The position numbers and the translations under genes were made by a program. DNA of 31,085 nucleotides from Prolixibacteraceae bacterium (GTDB taxonomy: Bacteria > Bacteroidota > Bacteroidia > Bacteroidales > Prolixibacteraceae), in contig DPRM01000045.1 in NCBI GenBank assembly GCA_003537645.1, forward strand, positions 1 to 31,085, in the 5' to 3' direction. Each line of letters starts with the position of its first letter. The stretch's first letter is position 1. Shown here piece by piece: positions 9,194-16,915 of this stretch. The notes beneath the pieces were generated by a model that did no database searches, was not told where the DNA came from, and was given only the letters and a program-made list of their open reading frames with translations.

Positions 9194-9213
9194 TGACAAA
9201 TTTAAACAAGCAC

Positions 9214-10737
9214 ATGAAATACAAAAATTTACTTTTAGCATTCTGCATGTTAGCCGGTTTGGCAGTACTTGCACAAACCCCGACTGTTAAACCCATTGCC
9301 GATGGAAATGAGAAATTTCTGGGCAGTGCATGGAGCAGCGGGCAAAACACCAATTTTCAAAACTACTGGAATCAGGTTACACCCGAAAACGGAGGAAAAT
9401 GGGGAAGCGTTGAAGGAACCAGAGGTGTGATGAACTGGTCAACTATGGATGCGAGCTACAACTTGGCAAAGAAATACAACATGCTTTTTAAGGCACACAC
9501 CCTGATTTGGGGAGCCCAGCAGCCTTCGTGGATTGCCAATTTAGATACAGCATCGCAACGAAAAGAGATCGAACAATGGTTCTCGCTGCAAGCCGCCCGT
9601 TACCCGGATATGGAATACATCGACGTGGTGAACGAGCCACTTCACAATGCACCAAATGGGATGCTTCCGTGGGGCGCCACCACAAAAAATGTGGATTATG
9701 CAACAGCTTTGGGCGGAGCCGGAGCATCAGGATGGGACTGGATTATTACTTCATTTCGTATGGCCCGTAAATATTTTCCCAACTCAAAATTGATAATCAA
9801 TGAATATAGCGTCATCAACAGCACTACAGAAACGCAGAAATACATTAAAATAATTAAACTGCTTCAGGCTGAAAATTTAATAGATGGCATTGGCGAACAG
9901 GCACATGCGTTTACAACCGCAGGCACATCAGCAACAACCCTAAAAGCGAATCTCGATGCGCTGGGAGCAACCGGATTGCCAATATATTTAACTGAAGTTG
10001 ATATCGACGGAGCGACAGATCTTATTCAATTGAATGAGATGAAACGGGTTTTTCCGGTTTTCTGGGAGCATCCTTCGGTAAAGGGAATTACCTTTTGGGG
10101 CTTCAGGGTTGGTTTGTGGCGCAACGACCAGAAAGCATACCTGATCAACTCGAATGGAACAGAACGTCCGGCACTGAAATGGTTGAGAGCTTATGTGAAC
10201 AACACCCTGACAATGACCCAATCGATTGATCTTTCTTTTGAAAATGATAGTAGCTCAACTATTATTAAAGGAACGTCTGTGAATATGATTGCAACTGTGC
10301 TACCTTCAAATACAACCATCCCCAATATAACATGGAGTACGAATCCTACCTATCGGGCTACAATTGATTCAAATGGGAAACTAACTGCCCTGGCCAACGG
10401 AAATGTTATCGTTACAGCTACAGCATGGGATGGATCGGGAATTAAAGGCACCAAGACTATTACTATTACAGATCCACCCACAGGTCTATCCGAAAAACTA
10501 AATACAGGCTTTATAAAGGTATTTCCAAATCCTGCGGTAAATGGCAAATTCACTATCAGCGGAATTGAAAATATAGAACGGATTGAACTGGTCAATTTGG
10601 TCGGGGAAAAGGTAATTACGTACGATAATTTGAAAGAATCATCGTTGAATATTCAGGTAAATGTTCCTGAAGGAATTTATATCCTGAATCTTTCTGACGG
10701 TAAACAGTCTGTGAACAAGAAAATTGTAATAAAATAA
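9214..10737 (+). CDS. GH10 endo-beta-1,4-xylanase with Ig-like and T9SS domains
   Basis: The start at 9214 is chosen because it gives a compact signal peptide (MKYKNLLL...LAVLAQT). An ATG at 9193 overlapping the previous stop is the alternative and would add seven residues. The GH10 barrel spans about residues 24-325, with acid/base Glu141 in DVVNEP and nucleophile Glu261 in YLTEVDID. A bacterial Ig-like (BIG2) domain follows (about 333-420), then a T9SS sorting domain (about 430-507, VFPNPAVNG). The active-site segment normally read as HTLVWHSQ is HTLIWGAQ here, so the usual second His is Gly; the GH10 domain of the next gene keeps that His. The enzyme is probably an extracellular backbone-cutting xylanase. 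It is the fifth gene of the operon, and the next start is 6 nt after its stop. Confidence 0.92.
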   Translation: MKYKNLLLAFCMLAGLAVLAQTPTVKPIADGNEKFLGSAWSSGQNTNFQNYWNQVTPENGGKWGSVEGTRGVMNWSTMDASYNLAKKYNMLFKAHTLIWGAQQPSWIANLDTASQRKEIEQWFSLQAARYPDMEYIDVVNEPLHNAPNGMLPWGATTKNVDYATALGGAGASGWDWIITSFRMARKYFPNSKLIINEYSVINSTTETQKYIKIIKLLQAENLIDGIGEQAHAFTTAGTSATTLKANLDALGATGLPIYLTEVDIDGATDLIQLNEMKRVFPVFWEHPSVKGITFWGFRVGLWRNDQKAYLINSNGTERPALKWLRAYVNNTLTMTQSIDLSFENDSSSTIIKGTSVNMIATVLPSNTTIPNITWSTNPTYRATIDSNGKLTALANGNVIVTATAWDGSGIKGTKTITITDPPTGLSEKLNTGFIKVFPNPAVNGKFTISGIENIERIELVNLVGEKVITYDNLKESSLNIQVNVPEGIYILNLSDGKQSVNKKIVIK

Positions 10738-10743
10738 TCTTCT

Positions 10744-12849
10744 ATGAATCTGAAATTAATAAAACAAGTCATACGGCCTGCGATGATCCTACTGATCATC
10801 CTTTCGGCATTTTCGGCAAACGCGCAAAAAGGCCTGAAGGACGTTTTTCAGGGAAAATTCTACTTCGGCACAGCCATGAACAATGGTCAGATAAACGGAC
10901 GCGACACCGCTTCTGTCCGGATTATCAGGCAACATTTCAACTCCATCACGGCTGAAAACATCATGAAAAGCGCGTTGATTCAGCCTGAAGAAGGAAAATT
11001 CAGCTTCGGACTGGCAGATCAGTTTGTTGAATTCGGCCAACAAAATAACATGTTTATTGTTGGTCATTGTTTGGTGTGGCACTCACAAGCTCCAAGATGG
11101 TTTTTTGTTGACAGCGAAGGCAAAGATGTTTCGCGCGAAGTGCTGATCAGCCGCATGAAAACCCACATACAAACAGTGATGAGTCGTTACAAAGGCAAGG
11201 TGAAAGGCTGGGATGTGGTGAACGAAGCCATCCTTGACAACGGAGAATGGCGCGAGAGCAAGTTCTATAAAATCATTGGGCCGGAATTCGTAAAACTAGC
11301 TTTTCAATTTGCCCGCGAGACCGATCCTGAAGCTGAACTTTATTACAACGATTATTCGATGGCCCTTCCCGGAAGGCGCGAAGGCGTTGTTAAAATGGTG
11401 AAAGACCTTCAGAAAGAAGGAATCCGCGTGGACGGAATCGGGATGCAGGGACATTTAAGCATGGATTTCCCGAAAACCGAAGAATTCGAAAAGAGTATTC
11501 TGGCATTTGCCGCATTGGGAGCGCAGGTTCATATTACCGAGATGGATATTTCGGCACTGCCTAGTCCAAAAAACCAACAGGGAGCCGATGTTGATTCGCG
11601 GGTTGAATACAAAGCAGAGTTAAATCCTTACCCAAACGGATTGACTGAAGAGGCCGAGAAAGCACACGCAAAACGATACCAGGAATTGTTCGATCTGTTC
11701 CTGAAACATCAGGATAAAATTGCCCGCGTAACGATGTGGGGAATTAGCGACCGCCAATCGTGGAAAAACAATTTCCCTGTTCCCGGAAGGACGGATTATC
11801 CGCTACTTTTCGATCGAAAAAATCAACCTAAAAGTTTTGCGAAAAGCCTGCTCGCCGGAGCCGAAACAAGCATGTTGAAAAGTGGCAGTAACTACCTCGT
11901 GAAAGACCTGTATATTGCCGATCCCTCAGCGCACATTTTCAAAGGCAAAATTTACGTTTATCCGTCGCACGACATTGATACGCAAACTCGGGGGAGAGGC
12001 GATGGCGATCAATTCGACATGCGCGATTACCACGTATTTTCAATGGACAATGCTGAAGGCCCGGTTACTGATCACGGCGTAGCACTCGATTTAAAAGACA
12101 TTCCCTGGGCTGGTCGCCAGTTGTGGGCTCCTGATGTGGCTTTCAAAAACGGGAAGTATTACCTCTATTTTCCGGCAAAAGACCAGACTGATATTTTTCG
12201 CATGGGTGTAGCTACCAGCAAAAAACCTGAAGGCCCTTTCAAGGCTGAAGCCAACCCGATCAAAGGAAGTTACAGCATCGATCCGGCTGTATTTCAGGAT
12301 AAAGACGGAGCGCATTACATGTATTTCGGCGGAATAAGAGGTGGCCAGTTACAACGCTACCGCAACAACAAAGCCATGGAGTCGGGCGTATTTCCAAAAG
12401 CTGACGAACCGGCGTTAACTGCAAAAATTGCCAAACTCACCGACAATATGCTCGAATTTGCTGAAGAGCCAAAGGATGTGCTTATTCTCGATGAAGCAGG
12501 TCAGCCGCTAAAAGAAGGCGACCGCAAGCGCCGCTTTTTTGAAGCTGCCTGGGTTCACAATTACAATGGCAAATACTATTTCTCGTACTCAACCGGCGAC
12601 ACACACAATATTTGCTACGCCACCGGTGATAATCCTTACGGACCGTTTACATATCAGGGCGTCATTCTGACTCCGGTTGTTGGTTGGACCACCCACCATT
12701 CCATCGTTGAATTCAAAGGAAAATGGTATTTGTTTCACCACGACAGCAAACCTTCAGGAGGAAAAACCCACCTGCGAAGTGTGAAAGTTACCGAACTGAA
12801 ATACAATACCGACGGAACCATCCAAACCATTGACGGGGAAGGGAAATAA
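10744..12849 (+). CDS. Bifunctional GH10 xylanase - GH43 fusion
   Basis: Two catalytic domains share one chain of 701 aa. After a signal peptide (ends ANAQ, no lipobox) comes a GH10 domain, about residues 30-370. It has the canonical LVWHSQ segment, acid/base Glu161 in DVVNEA and nucleophile Glu266 in HITEMD. The GH43 domain (about 388-701) shows base Asp393 in IADPSAH, pKa modulator Asp513 in SIDPAV and acid Glu600 in FFEAAW, so all three catalytic positions are kept. The GH10 part would shorten xylo-oligosaccharides and the GH43 part would release xylose or arabinose. No T9SS domain is present, unlike the separate GH43 and GH10 enzymes upstream, so it probably finishes oligosaccharides in the periplasm. 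It is the last gene of the operon. No clear intrinsic terminator follows. Confidence 0.93.
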   Translation: MNLKLIKQVIRPAMILLIILSAFSANAQKGLKDVFQGKFYFGTAMNNGQINGRDTASVRIIRQHFNSITAENIMKSALIQPEEGKFSFGLADQFVEFGQQNNMFIVGHCLVWHSQAPRWFFVDSEGKDVSREVLISRMKTHIQTVMSRYKGKVKGWDVVNEAILDNGEWRESKFYKIIGPEFVKLAFQFARETDPEAELYYNDYSMALPGRREGVVKMVKDLQKEGIRVDGIGMQGHLSMDFPKTEEFEKSILAFAALGAQVHITEMDISALPSPKNQQGADVDSRVEYKAELNPYPNGLTEEAEKAHAKRYQELFDLFLKHQDKIARVTMWGISDRQSWKNNFPVPGRTDYPLLFDRKNQPKSFAKSLLAGAETSMLKSGSNYLVKDLYIADPSAHIFKGKIYVYPSHDIDTQTRGRGDGDQFDMRDYHVFSMDNAEGPVTDHGVALDLKDIPWAGRQLWAPDVAFKNGKYYLYFPAKDQTDIFRMGVATSKKPEGPFKAEANPIKGSYSIDPAVFQDKDGAHYMYFGGIRGGQLQRYRNNKAMESGVFPKADEPALTAKIAKLTDNMLEFAEEPKDVLILDEAGQPLKEGDRKRRFFEAAWVHNYNGKYYFSYSTGDTHNICYATGDNPYGPFTYQGVILTPVVGWTTHHSIVEFKGKWYLFHHDSKPSGGKTHLRSVKVTELKYNTDGTIQTIDGEGK

Positions 12850-12867
12850 CTGAATAGCGGATTAAAG

Positions 12868-12894
12868 TTGAGCGGAATTCAAAATTTAGCTCAA
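12868..12894 (+). other. Weak hairpin after the xylanolytic operon
   Basis: TTGAGC at 12868-12873 can pair with GCTCAA at 12889-12894 around a 15-nt loop. It starts 18 nt after the operon's last stop codon. No T-run follows, so it is a poor intrinsic terminator; it may be a processing or stability element, or chance. Confidence 0.25.
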
Positions 12895-12983
12895 TAACGT
12901 TTGGTGTGGGGTCATTAATTTCAATTCGTTTTGTCTCGAAGTCGCTAATCGGAATTACAGTGAGTCTTCAACTATCTTCTGTA

Positions 12984-13086
12984 TCGTCTCAATAAGCTTA
13001 TTGCTGACAAATAAACTACGAATAATAATTTATTGAAATAATCTGGAGTTTAATAAATTATTATTCGTATCATTGTAATGAGACGA
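12984..13086. promoter_or_regulatory. Palindromic operator region upstream of the AbiE pair
   Basis: Three dyads lie in this stretch. A perfect 14-bp palindrome CAATAAGCTTATTG is at 12990-13003. A perfect 18-bp inverted repeat has arms 13017-13034 and 13052-13069 and a 17-nt spacer. An outer 8-bp pair, TCGTCTCA (12984-12991) and TGAGACGA (13079-13086), encloses both. The right 18-bp arm abuts a possible -7 box, TATCATTG (13068-13075, 7 of 8 to TAnnTTTG), 28 nt before the antitoxin start. AbiEi-type antitoxins are known to repress their own promoters by binding inverted repeats, so this is the likely operator. Binding here is inferred. Confidence 0.6.
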
Positions 13087-13103
13087 AATCTGACATTACA
13101 GCT

Positions 13104-13925
13104 ATGAGAAGTAAAAATATTTCAACTCAATCCCATGAACTTTTGTCCCATTTTAATGGGATTGAGAAATCTTGCTTTAAAAGCTCCGAAGCATTTGAGA
13201 TTCTATCCAAATCGTCCAAACCAACTGTGAATCAGCTTTTGAGCGACATGACAAAGCGCGGCTTATTGATGAGAATAAAAGATGGAGTTTATTATATCAT
13301 TCCCTATGAGAAAGACCCTGAAAGTTTTATGCCTGACTGGCATCTGCTGACAGAGAATCTAGTAAATGGAGTCGATCATTACATCGGGTATTATTCTGCG
13401 CTTCAAATACACAACTTAATAACTCAACCTTCATTAAAGCAACAAATTGTCGTAGCCAAACAAATTCGACCTTCGACAATTAATGTAAAAGAGGTTACCT
13501 TTCAGTTTATCTACCATAATTTGGATCACTTTTTTGGAGTAAGAAAAATGTGGATTGACAACTTTCATAAAGTGAAATGTTCAGATTTAGAAAAAACGTT
13601 TATCGACTGCCTTTTTAAACCAGACTATGCTGGTGGTATAGTAGAAATTGCAAGAGCAATCTACATTTCAAAAGATAAAATACAGTTTGATAAGTTACTT
13701 GAGTACGCTAAACAATTTAATTCACAGGCTGTCATTAAAAGACTTGGCTTTTTATTAGATGCATTAGAAATAAATCAACCAATTACAAAAGACCTGCAAA
13801 GAATAAAAACAGCATCGTATGTTGTTCTCGATACTGAACTGCCAAAGGAAGGAAAGCTGTTAAGCAAATGGAGTATTATGCAGAACATTGATATCGAAAC
13901 GATTAAATCGGCTATTTACACATGA
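13104..13925 (+). CDS. abiEi: AbiEi-type antitoxin / transcriptional repressor
   Basis: The protein is 273 aa and has the AbiEi layout. An N-terminal winged helix-turn-helix (about residues 20-70, with SKPTVNQLLSDMTKRGLL followed by the wing DGVYYIIP) precedes the antitoxin domain. That domain contains YIGYYSALQIHNL and SDLEKTFIDCLFKPDYAGG, both typical of the family. In type IV AbiE systems the antitoxin neutralises the toxin without touching it, and its helix-turn-helix represses the operon. The gene overlaps the toxin gene by 4 nt (ATGA). Base composition is visibly richer in A and T than the flanking xylan genes, which suggests separate acquisition. There is no signal peptide; the product is cytoplasmic. 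Confidence 0.85.
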   Translation: MRSKNISTQSHELLSHFNGIEKSCFKSSEAFEILSKSSKPTVNQLLSDMTKRGLLMRIKDGVYYIIPYEKDPESFMPDWHLLTENLVNGVDHYIGYYSALQIHNLITQPSLKQQIVVAKQIRPSTINVKEVTFQFIYHNLDHFFGVRKMWIDNFHKVKCSDLEKTFIDCLFKPDYAGGIVEIARAIYISKDKIQFDKLLEYAKQFNSQAVIKRLGFLLDALEINQPITKDLQRIKTASYVVLDTELPKEGKLLSKWSIMQNIDIETIKSAIYT

Positions 13926-14725
13926 TTAAACCAAGCGAAATACAAAATAAAGCACGAGCAGTTGTTGTGCGTGACCAACAAATTGAAAAGGATTATATCC
14001 TTTCTTGGATTTTACGAGGGATCGCTGAAAATGAAAATTTAGCGAAAACTCTTGTATTTAAAGGAGGAACAGTTTTGAAAAAAGCTTACTTTAAAGACTA
14101 CCGCTTTTCGGAAGATCTTGATTTCACCTTATTAAATGATGAAATTACAAATGACGAGATTTTTCAATGGTTTGAAGAGATATTTGGATATGTAAGGGAA
14201 GAGGCTAATATTCCATTAGAAATCATTGACAATAACGAGCATGAAGATGGTGGCATTAACTTTTATATCAGCTACATAGGTCCATTAGGTGGACAAGGGA
14301 ATAATAAACGTGTTAAAGTAGATATTTCAAGAAGTGAGAAACTTGTATTTGCTCCTGTGTGGCAAAATATGATACTAAATTATACCGATCAGGAAGAACA
14401 CAAACTTCTTTGCTATCCTTTGGAGGAAGTTTTAGTAGAAAAATTACGATCTGTAATACAGCGCATGCAAGCACGTGATTTTTATGATATTTGGTATTTG
14501 TTAGAAGTTCATGGTATGGATGTCGAATTTTATGTAAATGAATTTAAATCTAAATGTGAAAGTAAAGGATTTAAGGCTCCTGATTTTCACATAAAGCTAG
14601 AACAACGTATGCCGCAATACAAAGGTCGTTGGCAAAAATCAATGAATGACCAGATAAAAGATTTGCCAGATTTTGAAAAAGTGGAAAGGGAAGTTCAAAG
14701 GCATCTTCGTAAAATGAATTTATAA
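13922..14725 (+). CDS. abiEii: AbiEii/AbiGii-type nucleotidyltransferase toxin
   Basis: This is a DNA polymerase beta-like nucleotidyltransferase of the AbiEii family, 267 aa. Motif I is FKGGTVLKK (Gly48-Gly49-Thr50), followed by RFSEDLDFTL with the metal-binding Asp65 and Asp67. The C-terminal EKLRSVIQRMQARDFYDIWYL is also characteristic. Related toxins stop growth of phage-infected cells by modifying RNA such as tRNA 3' ends; which RNA is hit here is unknown. The start codon lies within the end of the antitoxin gene, so the two are co-translated. The next gene, a glycoside hydrolase, starts 101 nt downstream behind its own promoter-like sequence. Confidence 0.88.
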   Translation: MIKPSEIQNKARAVVVRDQQIEKDYILSWILRGIAENENLAKTLVFKGGTVLKKAYFKDYRFSEDLDFTLLNDEITNDEIFQWFEEIFGYVREEANIPLEIIDNNEHEDGGINFYISYIGPLGGQGNNKRVKVDISRSEKLVFAPVWQNMILNYTDQEEHKLLCYPLEEVLVEKLRSVIQRMQARDFYDIWYLLEVHGMDVEFYVNEFKSKCESKGFKAPDFHIKLEQRMPQYKGRWQKSMNDQIKDLPDFEKVEREVQRHLRKMNL

Positions 14726-14767
14726 CCCGTTGTATTTGAACGATTAGACAGCCAAAGCATACTTAAG

Positions 14768-14799
14768 TTGGATAAAATCACCTAAAACCTTTACCTTAG
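14768..14799 (+). promoter_or_regulatory. Candidate Bacteroidota promoter for the GH50-like gene
   Basis: TTG at 14768-14770 is separated by 21 nt from TACCTTAG at 14792-14799, which matches the Bacteroidota -7 consensus TAnnTTTG at 7 of 8 positions. Transcription would start about 20 nt before the ATG at 14827. Only one mismatch supports it, so it remains a candidate. Confidence 0.35.
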
Positions 14800-14826
14800 A
14801 AGTCTAAATTCTTAAACCTAAACCCA

Positions 14827-16767
14827 ATGAAACCAAACTTCCTTCAAAACCTGCTTGTATTTTTAGTTTTTCTTCTTGCCAGCTCACTTTCTGCATCCGC
14901 GCAAAAACCTGTCAAAATACAATTCGACAGCAGTAAGGAAGTTTCAGGACAAAAATTTGCAATCCGGGATATTACTTCAGGAATACCCGCCAATTGGGAC
15001 GAATACAACTTTGTGATACTCGAATTTAAAATCACCACCTCGCAGCGATTTCACGTGGGTTTTACCACCGAAACCGGGTATAACGAACTGCGTGTGATGA
15101 GCTACACCGCCAACGGATGGAACAAACTGGCCATTCCGCTAAAATTCTTCCGCCGTTTGCCTGATGCAGCGCTCGATCTGGCAGCCACTTACAACCAGCC
15201 GCGCTATACCGGATGGATCAATCTAGGCGGAAATCGCGGGCCGCTTCGTGGTATTGACAGCATTGGTATCCGAATGAATGCTCCCATCAATAATCCAACT
15301 TTGGAACTTCGCTCCATCGCACTTTCGGTGGAAGATCCGGGCGATCAATATCTGGGTGACAAACCTGTTGTTGACGAATTCGGCCAATGGAACCTTGGCG
15401 AATGGGAAGGCAAAGCTCATTCGATCGATCAGCTCAAAAAAGAATGGGAGGCTGAAGAAAAAGAAGTGGTGACCACAAAAGACTACAATTATTCAAAATA
15501 CGGAGGATATCTTCATGCAAAAACCAAAGCCACAGGCTTCTTTTACACCGAAAAAATTGATGGAAAATGGTGGTTTGTCGATCCCGAAGGTTATTTGTTC
15601 CTTTCTGTTGGCGTCGATTGCGTGAGTGCGGGCGGCGGCGGAAACATCCGCGATCTGGACAAACGCGATGGCATTTATAAGGAATTGCCTCCTGAAAACA
15701 TCAGTCAAAATCAGGGAAGACGAGGCGGGGCTTCGTTCGGAACCTGGAACCTTTTTCGCAGATATGGTGACAGTTACCCAACGGAATCAAAGGAAATGAT
15801 CATCAAGCGGATGGACAAATGGGGATTGAATACGATTGCCAACTGGTCGAGTCCCGAAGTGATGAACATGAACCGCAAAGCATTTATGTTTCAGTTGCGG
15901 GGCGTGGGAATCGAGGGCGGACTGATGGGATTGCCTGATGTTTATACCACTGATTTTGCTTCGAAAGTTGATGCAGGTTGCAAAGCATCGGTTGAGCAGT
16001 ACAAAGACAATCCCTGGCTGATTGGCTATTTCACCGGCAACGAACCGTCGTGGCTCGAACAGGAACTTAGGCTTTGCGACATGATTCTGGAAGGTGCCGA
16101 CAAACCTATCAAAACCGAATTAAAAAAATGGCTGACCAAAGGCGATACACCTGAAAACCGGAAACAATTCATATTTAAAACTTTCCGCATCTTTCTCGAA
16201 ACGGTTGACAATGCCATCAAAAAATACGATCCCAACCACCTCAACCTGGGCATCCGTTTCGGAAATGTGATGCACATCGACCGCGAAATTCTGGAAATAT
16301 GCAAAGACGTTTTCGACGTGTTCAGCTTTAACTGCTACGATCTTTACCCGAAAAGGGAAATGATGGATCGGGCAATGGAACTGACCGGGTTGCCAATGAT
16401 TATCGGCGAGTATCACTTCGGAACGGTTGACCGCGGAATGGCACAATCGCTGTGGCAGGTAAATTCGCAACTGGAGCGTGGCGTGGCCTATCGTTACTAT
16501 ACCGAACGCGCATACCAGCATCCGGGCCTGATCGGAACAGCCTATTTTCAGTGGTGCGATCAGGATTATTCAGGACGACGCGATGGTGAAAACTACAATT
16601 GCGGGTTGGTTGATGTGACCGACCGCCCCTATCAGCATCAGGTGGAAGCCATGATGGAAACCGCCAAACGCTTGTTCGACATTCATCAGGAAAAATTAAA
16701 ACCAGTTGAACAGGCGCCGGTAAAAGCCCGTGGGCATGGCGGAATGCCTGATTTCTGGAATAAATAG
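14827..16767 (+). CDS. Clan GH-A hydrolase, GH50/agarase-like
   Basis: A signal peptide (ends SASAQK) precedes an N-terminal beta-sandwich domain (about residues 30-190) and a (beta/alpha)8 catalytic domain (about 225-630). The entry to the barrel, TGFFYTEKIDGKWWFVDPEG, resembles GH50 beta-agarases. The likely acid/base is Glu406 in FTGNEPSW and the nucleophile Glu528 in IIGEYHF, as expected for clan GH-A. The C-terminal barrel strand carries FQWCDQDYSGR. The length of 646 aa and the two-domain plan fit GH50-like proteins, but nothing else nearby points to agar, so the true substrate may be another galactan or a xylan-linked sugar. There is no T9SS domain or lipobox. It follows the AbiE pair in the same direction and appears to have its own promoter. 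Confidence 0.7.
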   Translation: MKPNFLQNLLVFLVFLLASSLSASAQKPVKIQFDSSKEVSGQKFAIRDITSGIPANWDEYNFVILEFKITTSQRFHVGFTTETGYNELRVMSYTANGWNKLAIPLKFFRRLPDAALDLAATYNQPRYTGWINLGGNRGPLRGIDSIGIRMNAPINNPTLELRSIALSVEDPGDQYLGDKPVVDEFGQWNLGEWEGKAHSIDQLKKEWEAEEKEVVTTKDYNYSKYGGYLHAKTKATGFFYTEKIDGKWWFVDPEGYLFLSVGVDCVSAGGGGNIRDLDKRDGIYKELPPENISQNQGRRGGASFGTWNLFRRYGDSYPTESKEMIIKRMDKWGLNTIANWSSPEVMNMNRKAFMFQLRGVGIEGGLMGLPDVYTTDFASKVDAGCKASVEQYKDNPWLIGYFTGNEPSWLEQELRLCDMILEGADKPIKTELKKWLTKGDTPENRKQFIFKTFRIFLETVDNAIKKYDPNHLNLGIRFGNVMHIDREILEICKDVFDVFSFNCYDLYPKREMMDRAMELTGLPMIIGEYHFGTVDRGMAQSLWQVNSQLERGVAYRYYTERAYQHPGLIGTAYFQWCDQDYSGRRDGENYNCGLVDVTDRPYQHQVEAMMETAKRLFDIHQEKLKPVEQAPVKARGHGGMPDFWNK

Positions 16768-16915
16768 ATAAAATATTCAGCTTTTTATTAATCCATTTAA
16801 TTTTATTTCCGTAAACATTTTTCATAAAATATCAGATTGCTGATACGTGTGTTTCATACTTGAGTTGTATTTATGAGATTACAGTTTTTCCTTACAATAC
16901 ACTAAATCAAACACT

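Noticed and set aside
9190..9213. TTG 9190 or ATG 9193 as the GH10 start
   Set aside because: The extra residues before MKYKN lengthen and weaken the signal peptide. ATG 9193 stays possible because it overlaps the previous stop, but 9214 fits better.
14726..14826. Direct repeats flanking the AbiE pair as traces of a mobile element
   Set aside because: I compared the sequence after the toxin gene with that before the operator and saw no convincing repeated ends or transposase.
16400..16825. A 141-codon open frame on the minus strand opposite the GH50-like gene
   Set aside because: It is antisense to a clear catalytic domain and its translation has no family features; the openness follows from codon bias of the real gene.
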